Shown here one piece after another: positions 1 to 7,976 of a stretch of DNA of 10,838 bases. Every line of letters starts with the position of its first letter. The stretch's first letter is position 1. Under the pieces are notes generated by a model, which was not told the origin of the DNA, did not search any database, and saw nothing but the letters and a program-made list of their open reading frames with translations. A program made the translations under genes and the position numbers. Location: NCBI GenBank assembly GCA_016927675.1, contig JAFGMF010000092.1:1-10838 (forward strand). Reading direction: 5' to 3'. The DNA is from Candidatus Cloacimonadota bacterium (lineage in GTDB: Bacteria > Cloacimonadota > Cloacimonadia > Cloacimonadales > TCS61).

Positions 1-3000
1 CCTTGATCTTCACGATCAGGTCGGGTCAATATCTTGGCAAAGAGGTGATTGATTTTGTCAATTACATTCATAATGACTTAACAAGGCATCAGATCCTGAT
101 CATCTTCAGTATTAATGATCCCAGGAAAATAGAAGGACTGATCCATGCAATTAAAATCAAGATTGAAGCTCTGAACCTGAATCAGACCCGAGAGTATGTG
201 CACAAGCTGCTCAAGATAATACCGCCGGAGGATTTCTCGTTTAAATTATGGAGCAGGTCAAATGGTAATCCTCTTTTCATTGAACAGATCCTGATCGATC
301 TTACGCAAAATAACAAGATCTGGAAATCCAATCAATTCAGGTTCGATTTTGATCTGGATAGCTATCGGATACCGGAAGAGATCCTGCATCTGATTTATCT
401 GAGAATGGCACATCTATCGGAAAGCAGTTATCGTAATCTGCAGAAACTTGCCTTTGTGAATACTCCTTTGTCTAAAAACCTGATAAAACATATTTTGAAG
501 ATATCGGAAAAAGAGGTATTTTTCCTGATCAAAGATGGGACAGATAATGAAATTCTGGCTAAAAGAGATGGATATTACTACTTTACCTTCAAGGAAGCTG
601 TGGAGAGATTTCAGCAGGAAAGCACCCAAGCAAGCAAAGCCAAGGTTTCTCAGAGATTATTACAGTATTTTGACAAACAAACGATTTCTCAAATACCAAT
701 TGTGAAAGGAGTTATCAAGCATGCAACGGAGATTGAAGATCTTCCGGAGCTGAAGAAATTCAAGTTGATCCTGGTGAAACTGTATTTTGATAGAGGAGAA
801 AGAGATAAAGCCTTTGATGAGATGGTCGAAGTTGTTGAATTGAATTTCACGGGCAAGATGCCAATATCCCCTGTTGAATTGAGACAGGATTTGATCAGCC
901 TGATTGACATGTCTGAATGGGCTACTTCAACTAAAATCCCGGTAAGGTTGAAAAAGAATGTAATAGCGATGCCGGAAATCTCGGAAAAACATCTGTTGAT
1001 AGCTATATTCTATATGTCCCTGGAGAAGTACAGCCTGGCACAATGCCGTCTGGAAAGGGCGTTATCACTTGCAATAACAGGTAAACAGAGGATTTATATT
1101 CTGCTTAAACTGGCAGAGATCTATACTGCAATAGGTAATACAGACAGGCTGGGTAAGACAATAAAAGAGCTTGAGCAGTATCAGTTATCTAACGAGTTGA
1201 AGATCAGTTTCATCAGTCTGAAAGGCTTGTATCTTGGAATAACTGGCAGTTTACAGGAAGGGATTCAGTTGATCGAGGATTATATCCCTGCGATAGAGAC
1301 TCAGAATAATGATAATTTTTTTATCAAATTGGGAACGATCCATAACACATTGGCTTATCTTTATCATCAGAGAAAAGTACTTGATGAGGCGGATCGGAAT
1401 TTTCAGATCGCCAGAAAGAACTGGGAGAAAGTAAATTATCAAAGAAAATTGAGTACAGTTTATAACAATATAGGAGATGTAGCCTTAGTTCAGGGTTACA
1501 CCTGGGAAGCGCTGGAATATTTCAAAAAAGCTCTGGTGATTTGTAAGACTATTGATTGCAAGAAGAATTATGTTTTAAGTCTGCTAAATCATGGTGAGAC
1601 CTATATTAAATTGGGCGAATTTAAAAAAGCAGAAGAGTATCTCTTAGCGGCACAGAAAAGATCAGTAAATTTCGAAAACAAACCTTTTCTTTCATCCATC
1701 ATCTATAATCTGGCAATAGCTAAGAGCAAATTATATAATTTCGGATATTACTATAACTTCATCTCAGAAAATGCGCCTGAAATTCTGGTGGGAAAAATTG
1801 ATCAAATCACGCCCATGACCAAGAATTATTTCTATTATTTATATAATATAGGTGATTATCAGAAGATTGATCAATTACTTGGCAAGATCAAGCAATTATG
1901 TCTGAATTGCAATCAGCAGGAGTTTTATTATCAGATTCTGGGATTTATCACCTTGAAGAAGAAAGATTTCTCCAATGCTTTGAAACATCTGGAACTGGCC
2001 TTCAAATATTCACAGGAGAACAGAAGCATTTATGCACAGGCGATCAACTATATTCGTCTGGCAGAATTCTATCTTGAGATCGGGGACACCAATAAGGCAT
2101 TGGAAATACTTCTCCAATCAAAGATGATCAGTGAACAGAATTCTTATAATTACTGGATCAGGGTAATAGATCTGAGAATGATCCGAGCGCAATTACGAGA
2201 GGGCTCGGTAAGTCTGAGATTATTGATCCGACAGTTATTGGAAATCAGGGATTATGTTCAGGAAAACAATCTGTTTCACCTGGAGATTGAATGTTATGAA
2301 ATGCTGATTCAGATCTACAGTTTTCTGAAGATCAAGCAGCAGGCTGTCATGTATCATACCCTTTATCGTGAAAGGATCAAGGATGCTGTTCTGGATATTC
2401 CTCAGCATGATCGCAGCCTGTATTTTAAAAAAACCAGTTATGGAACAAGTGATTTTACCAGTTTCAAGACATTGGAGATCAATGTAAAAAAGTATCGAGA
2501 ACTGGAGAACTGGGAAGAGGAGCTTTATGATATTCTTAAGTTAAAGGACAACAGCAGGATCAGATTTTTTTTAGACAGAACAATCAAGAATCTTTTATCA
2601 CCAGATTTTTATGCCATCCTTCTTGTTGATGATATTACCGGCAAAAAGGAGCCGTTTTTATATAATAACACCGAATATCACAGGTTATACAGCAGTAAGT
2701 ATCAAGAACGGGTCTTGAACAGTATAGAGGACAATAAAATTATTGCCAGGAAAATGGATGGCAGTAACATACTTTTTGTACCATTGAGGATCAAGGGTGC
2801 AAAAGTTGGTTGTTTAGTACTTGCAGACAAAGGTGAACTGAAATTTCAGGATAATGAGCTAAAAGTTATTTCCAATTTGAAGTTACATTTAAGTTCGATC
2901 TTGATCAGGATTAAAGAATTTTCTGATCTTAACGATGAAATGAAGCTGATGACCAAATTGGTTGAGATGAATCAGAAATTCTTTTCTGTCCTGAATCTGG

Positions 3001-4202
3001 ATAAAATTGAACAGGATCTGGTTGCTTTTGCTCTTGACTTCATTGGTGGCAGCAGGGGTTTTCTGATCAAGAAAGACAAGTATCAGAATTATGTGTATAA
3101 AATTGCTCTCGATGATTCCAAACATCTGATAAAAAACTTTTCCAACGTAAGTAAGACTCTGCTCAGTGAGGTACAGAAAACAGGAGAACCGATATACATC
3201 GAAAATATCAAAGATAACCAGTCTCTAAATGTATATCAGAACCTGAGGGGAGAAACGTTCTCGGCCTATTGTGCTCCAATCATCATAAATAAAGAGATAT
3301 ATGGATTTTTATATATTGATAATTACAACTCAACAGAGAACAGGATCACTATCAACTCCGAATTTATCAGATTACTACTGATCCAGATCGGGGTTGCCAT
3401 TACCAATGCGCTTCATTATGAACTGCTGATGAAGAAGAACCATGAGATATCATCGCTCGAGCAATTGAAAAACAACTTCATCAATATTGTTTCCCATGAA
3501 TTGAAAACTCCCCTTGTAACTTTACAGGGCTACATTAACAGGATGCTTAAATTCAAGATCCCCAAAAGGGATCTGAAGATAGTACAGCAGGTCGAAAAAA
3601 GCGTTGACAGACTTTATCTGGTTACAAATGATATTATAAATCATAATAAATTCATTATGCTGAAAAAAATTGATAAAAGTCTGGTAAGTATCCAGGACAT
3701 AATGGAAATTGTAGCAGACGAGATCAAGACGATTTCCAAAGAAAGACACATGCAGATAAAGCTTGAAATTGAATCGGATCTGCCCTTGATCAGCGTTAAC
3801 TGGGAGGCTGTTCAACTGATGCTGAACAACATTGTGTTAAATGCTGTCAGGTTTACCCGTGATTTTGGCACGATTATCATCGGTGCCAGAAGATCTGCCT
3901 TTCAACAGGAAGAGGTCAATCAGCAGGAAAGTCTGCTGATTTATGTCCAGGATAACGGGATCGGAATTCCAGAAGAAGAACAGACGAAAATATTCCAGAA
4001 ATTTTATGAGATTAACAAAATATATTCTCATAGCTCCGGAATCGTGGAATTCAAATCCAGCGGACTTGGTCTGGGTTTGGCAACGGTTAAACTTATAGTT
4101 GATCTGCATGATGGAAAGATCTGGATTCACAGCAAGGAGAAAGAAGGAACGACGGTTTTCATAGCTTTACCCGTTGTTAAACACGAGGAAAAAGAGGATT
4201 AA
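1..4202 (+). CDS. Multidomain sensor histidine kinase (AAA/STAND tail - TPR - GAF - GAF - HisKA - HATPase), 5' truncated
   Basis: The reading frame is open from the left edge (first full codon at 3, TTG, not a credible start) to TAA at 4200-4202, so the true start lies upstream. Residue numbers count from position 3. Residues 1-220 look like the end of an AAA_16/STAND ATPase: a beta strand ILIIFSIND, then the GNPLFIEQIL motif (about 87-97) that such proteins carry after the nucleotide-binding part. The P-loop and Walker B are not in view. Residues about 340-800 are helical TPR-like repeats (clear units near 345, 487, 525, 641 and 681). Two GAF-like domains follow (about 845-975 and 990-1140). 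The kinase core is intact: H-box SHELKTP with phospho-acceptor His1165, N-box Asn1280, G1 box DNGIGIP from Asp1317 and G2 box GLGLGL from Gly1354. In proteins of this build a Ser/Thr kinase domain often precedes the AAA domain; that is inferred here. No transmembrane segment is seen, so it is probably a cytoplasmic sensor. No receiver domain or response regulator is visible. The signal sensed is unknown. Confidence 0.9.
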   Translation, partial: LIFTIRSGQYLGKEVIDFVNYIHNDLTRHQILIIFSINDPRKIEGLIHAIKIKIEALNLNQTREYVHKLLKIIPPEDFSFKLWSRSNGNPLFIEQILIDLTQNNKIWKSNQFRFDFDLDSYRIPEEILHLIYLRMAHLSESSYRNLQKLAFVNTPLSKNLIKHILKISEKEVFFLIKDGTDNEILAKRDGYYYFTFKEAVERFQQESTQASKAKVSQRLLQYFDKQTISQIPIVKGVIKHATEIEDLPELKKFKLILVKLYFDRGERDKAFDEMVEVVELNFTGKMPISPVELRQDLISLIDMSEWATSTKIPVRLKKNVIAMPEISEKHLLIAIFYMSLEKYSLAQCRLERALSLAITGKQRIYILLKLAEIYTAIGNTDRLGKTIKELEQYQLSNELKISFISLKGLYLGITGSLQEGIQLIEDYIPAIETQNNDNFFIKLGTIHNTLAYLYHQRKVLDEADRNFQIARKNWEKVNYQRKLSTVYNNIGDVALVQGYTWEALEYFKKALVICKTIDCKKNYVLSLLNHGETYIKLGEFKKAEEYLLAAQKRSVNFENKPFLSSIIYNLAIAKSKLYNFGYYYNFISENAPEILVGKIDQITPMTKNYFYYLYNIGDYQKIDQLLGKIKQLCLNCNQQEFYYQILGFITLKKKDFSNALKHLELAFKYSQENRSIYAQAINYIRLAEFYLEIGDTNKALEILLQSKMISEQNSYNYWIRVIDLRMIRAQLREGSVSLRLLIRQLLEIRDYVQENNLFHLEIECYEMLIQIYSFLKIKQQAVMYHTLYRERIKDAVLDIPQHDRSLYFKKTSYGTSDFTSFKTLEINVKKYRELENWEEELYDILKLKDNSRIRFFLDRTIKNLLSPDFYAILLVDDITGKKEPFLYNNTEYHRLYSSKYQERVLNSIEDNKIIARKMDGSNILFVPLRIKGAKVGCLVLADKGELKFQDNELKVISNLKLHLSSILIRIKEFSDLNDEMKLMTKLVEMNQKFFSVLNLDKIEQDLVAFALDFIGGSRGFLIKKDKYQNYVYKIALDDSKHLIKNFSNVSKTLLSEVQKTGEPIYIENIKDNQSLNVYQNLRGETFSAYCAPIIINKEIYGFLYIDNYNSTENRITINSEFIRLLLIQIGVAITNALHYELLMKKNHEISSLEQLKNNFINIVSHELKTPLVTLQGYINRMLKFKIPKRDLKIVQQVEKSVDRLYLVTNDIINHNKFIMLKKIDKSLVSIQDIMEIVADEIKTISKERHMQIKLEIESDLPLISVNWEAVQLMLNNIVLNAVRFTRDFGTIIIGARRSAFQQEEVNQQESLLIYVQDNGIGIPEEEQTKIFQKFYEINKIYSHSSGIVEFKSSGLGLGLATVKLIVDLHDGKIWIHSKEKEGTTVFIALPVVKHEEKED

Positions 4203-5101
4203 TGAACAATCTAATCGAAAGATATTTTACTCAGAAAAGCAGTTTAAAAAAAATTGAATTTACCCGTCTGCTAAGTCAACGGCGATTACTGCAGGTAATA
4301 TTCACTGATTCTGTTTATACTAATTATCAGCTTTTACAGAAGATCGCCTCGTGGAAGGACATGTTCAGTAAATTCAGATTTTTTTTCACCGATTTCGATT
4401 ACAGCTTTTTCAGCAGATTAACATCTTTCACCGATCTGGAGACGCATCGTTTTTCCGATACACTGAAATCTTCAACCGAGAGTATCATAGTAAATTTCAG
4501 TGATCATCCCGGGATCCGTAAGCACTTGAATCGCTGCCGGAATTCACTTATCCTTGACATTGATAATTCGGGTAATTTTCAGTTTCATCCTCAGGATTCA
4601 ACTCCTTTAAAGATTCTGGAAAATTTTGCCGGGTTTGCTCAACTTCCTTACCAGAATGGGATTCTGAATTTCAAGTTTCTCGATAAAGATGCCAAAGAAG
4701 CGAGATTTAATTTTTTCCAGAATAAATTTCTAAACATTATTTTAGACATTCATAATCCGGGAATCTTTAAAAGTCTGGAGAATCTGATAGTTTCTTTAAA
4801 GCAGAATTTTCCTGCAAATATATATATTACGGGCAGGCAGCTGAAAAAAAACTGGTTCATCAATACCAGAAATCTGGAAACAGGTAATATGCTTGATCTG
4901 TTTTTTCTCAGCAGAGAAAGCGATATTCTGCTATGTGACCAACAAGACAGGGTAAAAGTATTTTCGAATTTTGACATTAATCAGATATTTTTAAGTAAAA
5001 CCGAAAGGATGACCGGGATCGAGTCGGTTGATCCGGGTAACATTGAATTGATAAAAGAGCAGATTGACAGGAAAGTTAAAGGCAGCGTTAAGGAAGGCTA
5101 A
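4202..5101 (+). CDS. Uncharacterised 299-residue cytoplasmic protein, possibly GT-B/heptosyltransferase-like fold
   Basis: I do not recognise this family. The ATG shares its A with the TAA of the upstream kinase gene (TAATG), and AGAGGA at 4193-4198 can serve as ribosome-binding site, so translation is probably coupled. The protein has no signal peptide or membrane segment. It is rich in Phe, most strikingly around residues 56-72. It seems to have two alpha/beta halves. The first runs from strand LLQVIFTD, through ESIIVNFSD, to SLILDID. The second begins at NIILDIHNPG and contains NIYITGRQL, then a segment ending in SDILLCDQQD. This layout loosely resembles GT9-type glycosyltransferases, where a strand ending in a conserved Asp/Ser pair follows a 'nl.g...l.el..l...ad' segment. 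The usual donor-binding glycines and the HxA motif are missing, so it could equally be a degenerate, non-catalytic relative or an unrelated Rossmann-like protein. Its position between a sensor kinase and exported envelope proteins gives no firm role. Confidence 0.85.
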   Translation: MNNLIERYFTQKSSLKKIEFTRLLSQRRLLQVIFTDSVYTNYQLLQKIASWKDMFSKFRFFFTDFDYSFFSRLTSFTDLETHRFSDTLKSSTESIIVNFSDHPGIRKHLNRCRNSLILDIDNSGNFQFHPQDSTPLKILENFAGFAQLPYQNGILNFKFLDKDAKEARFNFFQNKFLNIILDIHNPGIFKSLENLIVSLKQNFPANIYITGRQLKKNWFINTRNLETGNMLDLFFLSRESDILLCDQQDRVKVFSNFDINQIFLSKTERMTGIESVDPGNIELIKEQIDRKVKGSVKEG

Positions 5102-5109
5102 GAGGGGAT

Positions 5110-7974
5110 ATGAAAAAATTCATACTGGTAATATTCAGCAGCTTTCTGATTTATTTTAGCCAGGCGGCAGAGCTGGAAGATTTCAAATTTATTCTGGGTT
5201 TACATAGAGATGGTAATTTCGCATTAGCTGAAATTGAGCTTGAGAAGTTTATTGGGCATTATCCGGAAAGTGAATTCAGAATGGATGCCAGATATCTTCT
5301 GGCAGGTGTAAGATTACAGCAGAAGAACTATCAGTTGGCATTACAGTATTTTCGGGAGCTTTACAGCAGTTATACTGAACCGGGTGTGCGGGACGGGATT
5401 CTGCTCGGATTGGCTCAATCGCTTTTTTTTACCAACAATTATGAAGCCGGCAAATATTTTGATCTTTTTCTTCAGGATTATCTTAATCATCCTTTAAGGT
5501 GGAAGGCATACTATTTCAAGGGAAGAATTGCCGCAAATGAAGGAAATCTTGAGCAAGCGCTTAAATTATACAATTCTGCAACCAAAGAGTCTGATGATAT
5601 CACAATCTTCAGAGCCGAACTCGATATTTATCTCAGCCAGGAAAAAGATAAGAAGATCGATAAACTGATCCGGAAGATGGCTGATCAGGATATGGGAGAT
5701 ATAACCTGTGAAGCTATAATACTGGTTCAGGATTATTATCTGGCAAAACAGAATTACTATCATCTTCTGGATAATGAGATCCCGGCTGTTCCCGATAAAT
5801 CTGCTTATCATACTGCTTATCTTCTTAATCTTGCTATTGCCAGATATGAGACTGGTGAATATGAAGCAGCATTAAATGATTTGAAGGATATTAACACTGA
5901 GCTTAGTCAATTTTATCAGGCACTCTGTTATCTCAAATTGGATGATAAACTTAAAGCGGAAGATATTCTGAGCAGATTGAGTGAGAGTTCTCCTGATGAA
6001 GAGATCAGAGCTCAAAGCAGTTTCAGTCTGATCGGGCTGGAAGAAGACGGGAATATCACTATTGAAAAGCTGCAGGCTTTTCTGAAAGCGTTCCCGGGGC
6101 ATGAATATCAGGGAGATGTATATTACCAGATCGGGATGAATTATTTCCAGTTGAAAGATTATGCTCAAGCTATCGTATATTTTGAAAAAGCCGGACAAGA
6201 AGTATTAGATCCGGGTATGAAAGAGGGAGCTCAATACCTGATAGCTGAGAGTAATTTTCTTCTCGATCGCCTGGATTCAGCCGAGCAGGAGTTCACAAAT
6301 TATCTTGCTGATCATCCTTCAGGGCTGCATCGCGATGAAGCGATCTTCAAATTAGGCTTGATGCAATTCAATAAAAAAGATTATCAGCTGGCTCAGGAGA
6401 ATTTTCAACGCGTTATCAAGGAATTTCCCGGCTCGAGCAAAGGTGGAATGAGCCATTTTTATCTGGCTGAAATAGCATTCCTCAAAGCTGAATATGATCG
6501 AGCCAAGGAATTATATGTAATTGCTTTATCGGAGAATTCGGATCAGAATTTGATCTGGCAGAGAATCGGGCAGATCTATTATATCGAAGGTACTTATGAT
6601 AAAGCGGTAAACTCTGTAAATAAAGTATCTGATGAAAAGGAATATCATTTTAATAAGAATTTGCTGAAAGGTAATATCCAGTTTGCTCTGGGGAATTATC
6701 AGAATGCGCTGGATGCATTTGTTGAGGCAGAAAGATCCGCTTATGACGTGGATGAGGCTGATCTGGCCAGAGCCCGACAGGGTAGGGCATTATATCAGCT
6801 TAATCGTTTTGCCGAGGCCAGCATGATCTTTGAAAGTCTGGCTCAAAATGATGGTCAGGGTGAGGAATTTCTATTTCAAGCTGCGAATTCTGCCTTCAGT
6901 GCCGCCGATTATCAGAAAGCGATCAATCTGTACTCGAGTTATCTGCAGGATTATCAGGAAGGAAACGAACAGCTGTCTGCCTGGGTAGGGATAGCTGATT
7001 CCTATTATAACCTCAGTAATTTTGCCAAAGCTGCTGAAGTATATAGGAAGATTTTAGGCATGAATATCGATGAACGGATTTTGAGAAATTCTTTGAATGC
7101 GCTTGAATGGTCTTGCGACCAGACAGAACAGTATGATTTTATCGAAGAAGCGAATAATCTTGCCAGAAATCAGAATAATGCTGATTTCAAGCGGATTATT
7201 CTGGTGCAAAAAGCGGATTATGAATTCAGAATGGGCAGATGGGATGAATCCATCAATAGTCTGACGGAGGTTAAAACACTGACTGCAGATCATGGATTGA
7301 TCCTGGACATGGAGCTGAAAATAGCCCAGGCATTAGTAAATCTTGAGCAGTATGATCAGGCTGAAAAAATTTATCAGAGACTTGGTGTTGAGAAGAAGGA
7401 TCCTGAAACTTTTATCTACTGGGCTCAAATGAAATTACGTCAGAAAAATGAAATGGAAGCAGCTGAAAAGATGAGACAGGCTGCTTTACTAACCAGTAAC
7501 AATGATATCTGGCTTCAACTTCTGGAACTTTCGGTTAACTCAGGGCATCCGCAATTTCTTGATGACTATCATAAATTTCTCGAATTCGGCAGCGAAGATA
7601 ATATTGCCAGGGCTAAGATCTTCTGGTTGAAATGGAAGATTGAAAGACAGCAGTTTGCTGAAACTGATCTGGTACTCAAAAATCTTCTGGCCGGGAAGGA
7701 CAAATGGGTTAAAGCCAATGCACAATATTTATCAGGTCTTAGTCTGTATAAACAGGATAAATATTCCGAAAGTATTCCTGAATTACTGCGGGTAAGATAC
7801 CTGTATCCTGATCTGGTAGAGGTAAGATCGGAAGCTGAAACAGTAGCCTGTCTTGCATACCTGAAAGCCGGCAATAAAGAAGAAGCTGAAAAGCTGTTTA
7901 AATCAATCGAGGAAGAAATAACTCCTGATCAGAGAAAACTTATTTCTGATGCTATCGGCGAAGCCGGGAATTAG
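5110..7974 (+). CDS. Exported TPR-repeat protein (954 aa)
   Basis: The ATG at 5110 follows the preceding stop by 8 bases. Candidate ribosome-binding sites are AAGGAAGG (5090-5097) and AGGGG (5103-5107). The N-terminus is a typical Sec signal peptide: Lys2-Lys3, a hydrophobic core, and likely cleavage after Ala19 or Ala20 (FSQA-A). There is no lipobox Cys, so a soluble periplasmic protein is expected. Almost all of the mature chain is TPR-like, with many units of the form G-x-x-x-x-x-x-x-x-x-Y-x-x-A-x-x-x-F/Y. Clear copies start near residue 341 (YFQLKDYAQAIVYFEKA) and 416 (FNKKDYQLAQENFQRVI), and further copies continue to the C-terminus (YLKAGNKEEAEKLF). Several repeats end in a 'hPxS' turn (HYPES, FPGS, HPSG), as in BamD/CpoB(YbgF)-type envelope TPR proteins. 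No catalytic domain is seen. The role is probably a protein-protein scaffold in the periplasm, and the adjacent barrel gene, 2 bases downstream, is the obvious candidate partner. Confidence 0.93.
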   Translation: MKKFILVIFSSFLIYFSQAAELEDFKFILGLHRDGNFALAEIELEKFIGHYPESEFRMDARYLLAGVRLQQKNYQLALQYFRELYSSYTEPGVRDGILLGLAQSLFFTNNYEAGKYFDLFLQDYLNHPLRWKAYYFKGRIAANEGNLEQALKLYNSATKESDDITIFRAELDIYLSQEKDKKIDKLIRKMADQDMGDITCEAIILVQDYYLAKQNYYHLLDNEIPAVPDKSAYHTAYLLNLAIARYETGEYEAALNDLKDINTELSQFYQALCYLKLDDKLKAEDILSRLSESSPDEEIRAQSSFSLIGLEEDGNITIEKLQAFLKAFPGHEYQGDVYYQIGMNYFQLKDYAQAIVYFEKAGQEVLDPGMKEGAQYLIAESNFLLDRLDSAEQEFTNYLADHPSGLHRDEAIFKLGLMQFNKKDYQLAQENFQRVIKEFPGSSKGGMSHFYLAEIAFLKAEYDRAKELYVIALSENSDQNLIWQRIGQIYYIEGTYDKAVNSVNKVSDEKEYHFNKNLLKGNIQFALGNYQNALDAFVEAERSAYDVDEADLARARQGRALYQLNRFAEASMIFESLAQNDGQGEEFLFQAANSAFSAADYQKAINLYSSYLQDYQEGNEQLSAWVGIADSYYNLSNFAKAAEVYRKILGMNIDERILRNSLNALEWSCDQTEQYDFIEEANNLARNQNNADFKRIILVQKADYEFRMGRWDESINSLTEVKTLTADHGLILDMELKIAQALVNLEQYDQAEKIYQRLGVEKKDPETFIYWAQMKLRQKNEMEAAEKMRQAALLTSNNDIWLQLLELSVNSGHPQFLDDYHKFLEFGSEDNIARAKIFWLKWKIERQQFAETDLVLKNLLAGKDKWVKANAQYLSGLSLYKQDKYSESIPELLRVRYLYPDLVEVRSEAETVACLAYLKAGNKEEAEKLFKSIEEEITPDQRKLISDAIGEAGN

Positions 7975-7976
7975 CT

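Noticed and set aside
3..5. TTG at 3-5 as the start of the kinase gene
   Set aside because: The residues after it are the middle of an AAA-type ATPase domain and the window simply begins inside the gene.
7569..7874. A 101-codon minus-strand open frame inside the TPR gene, with others like it at 5872-6198, 3522-3815 and 3837-4130
   Set aside because: All are opposite to well-supported coding sequence, lack sensible protein features and have no independent ribosome-binding or operon context.
5110..7974. Possible DNA repeat array in the TPR gene (recurrent TATCAG/GATTATCAG-type strings)
   Set aside because: The recurrences follow the TPR protein repeat and Tyr-Gln codon use, with diverged sequence between copies. 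There is no regular spacer, so it is neither CRISPR nor a DNA tandem repeat.
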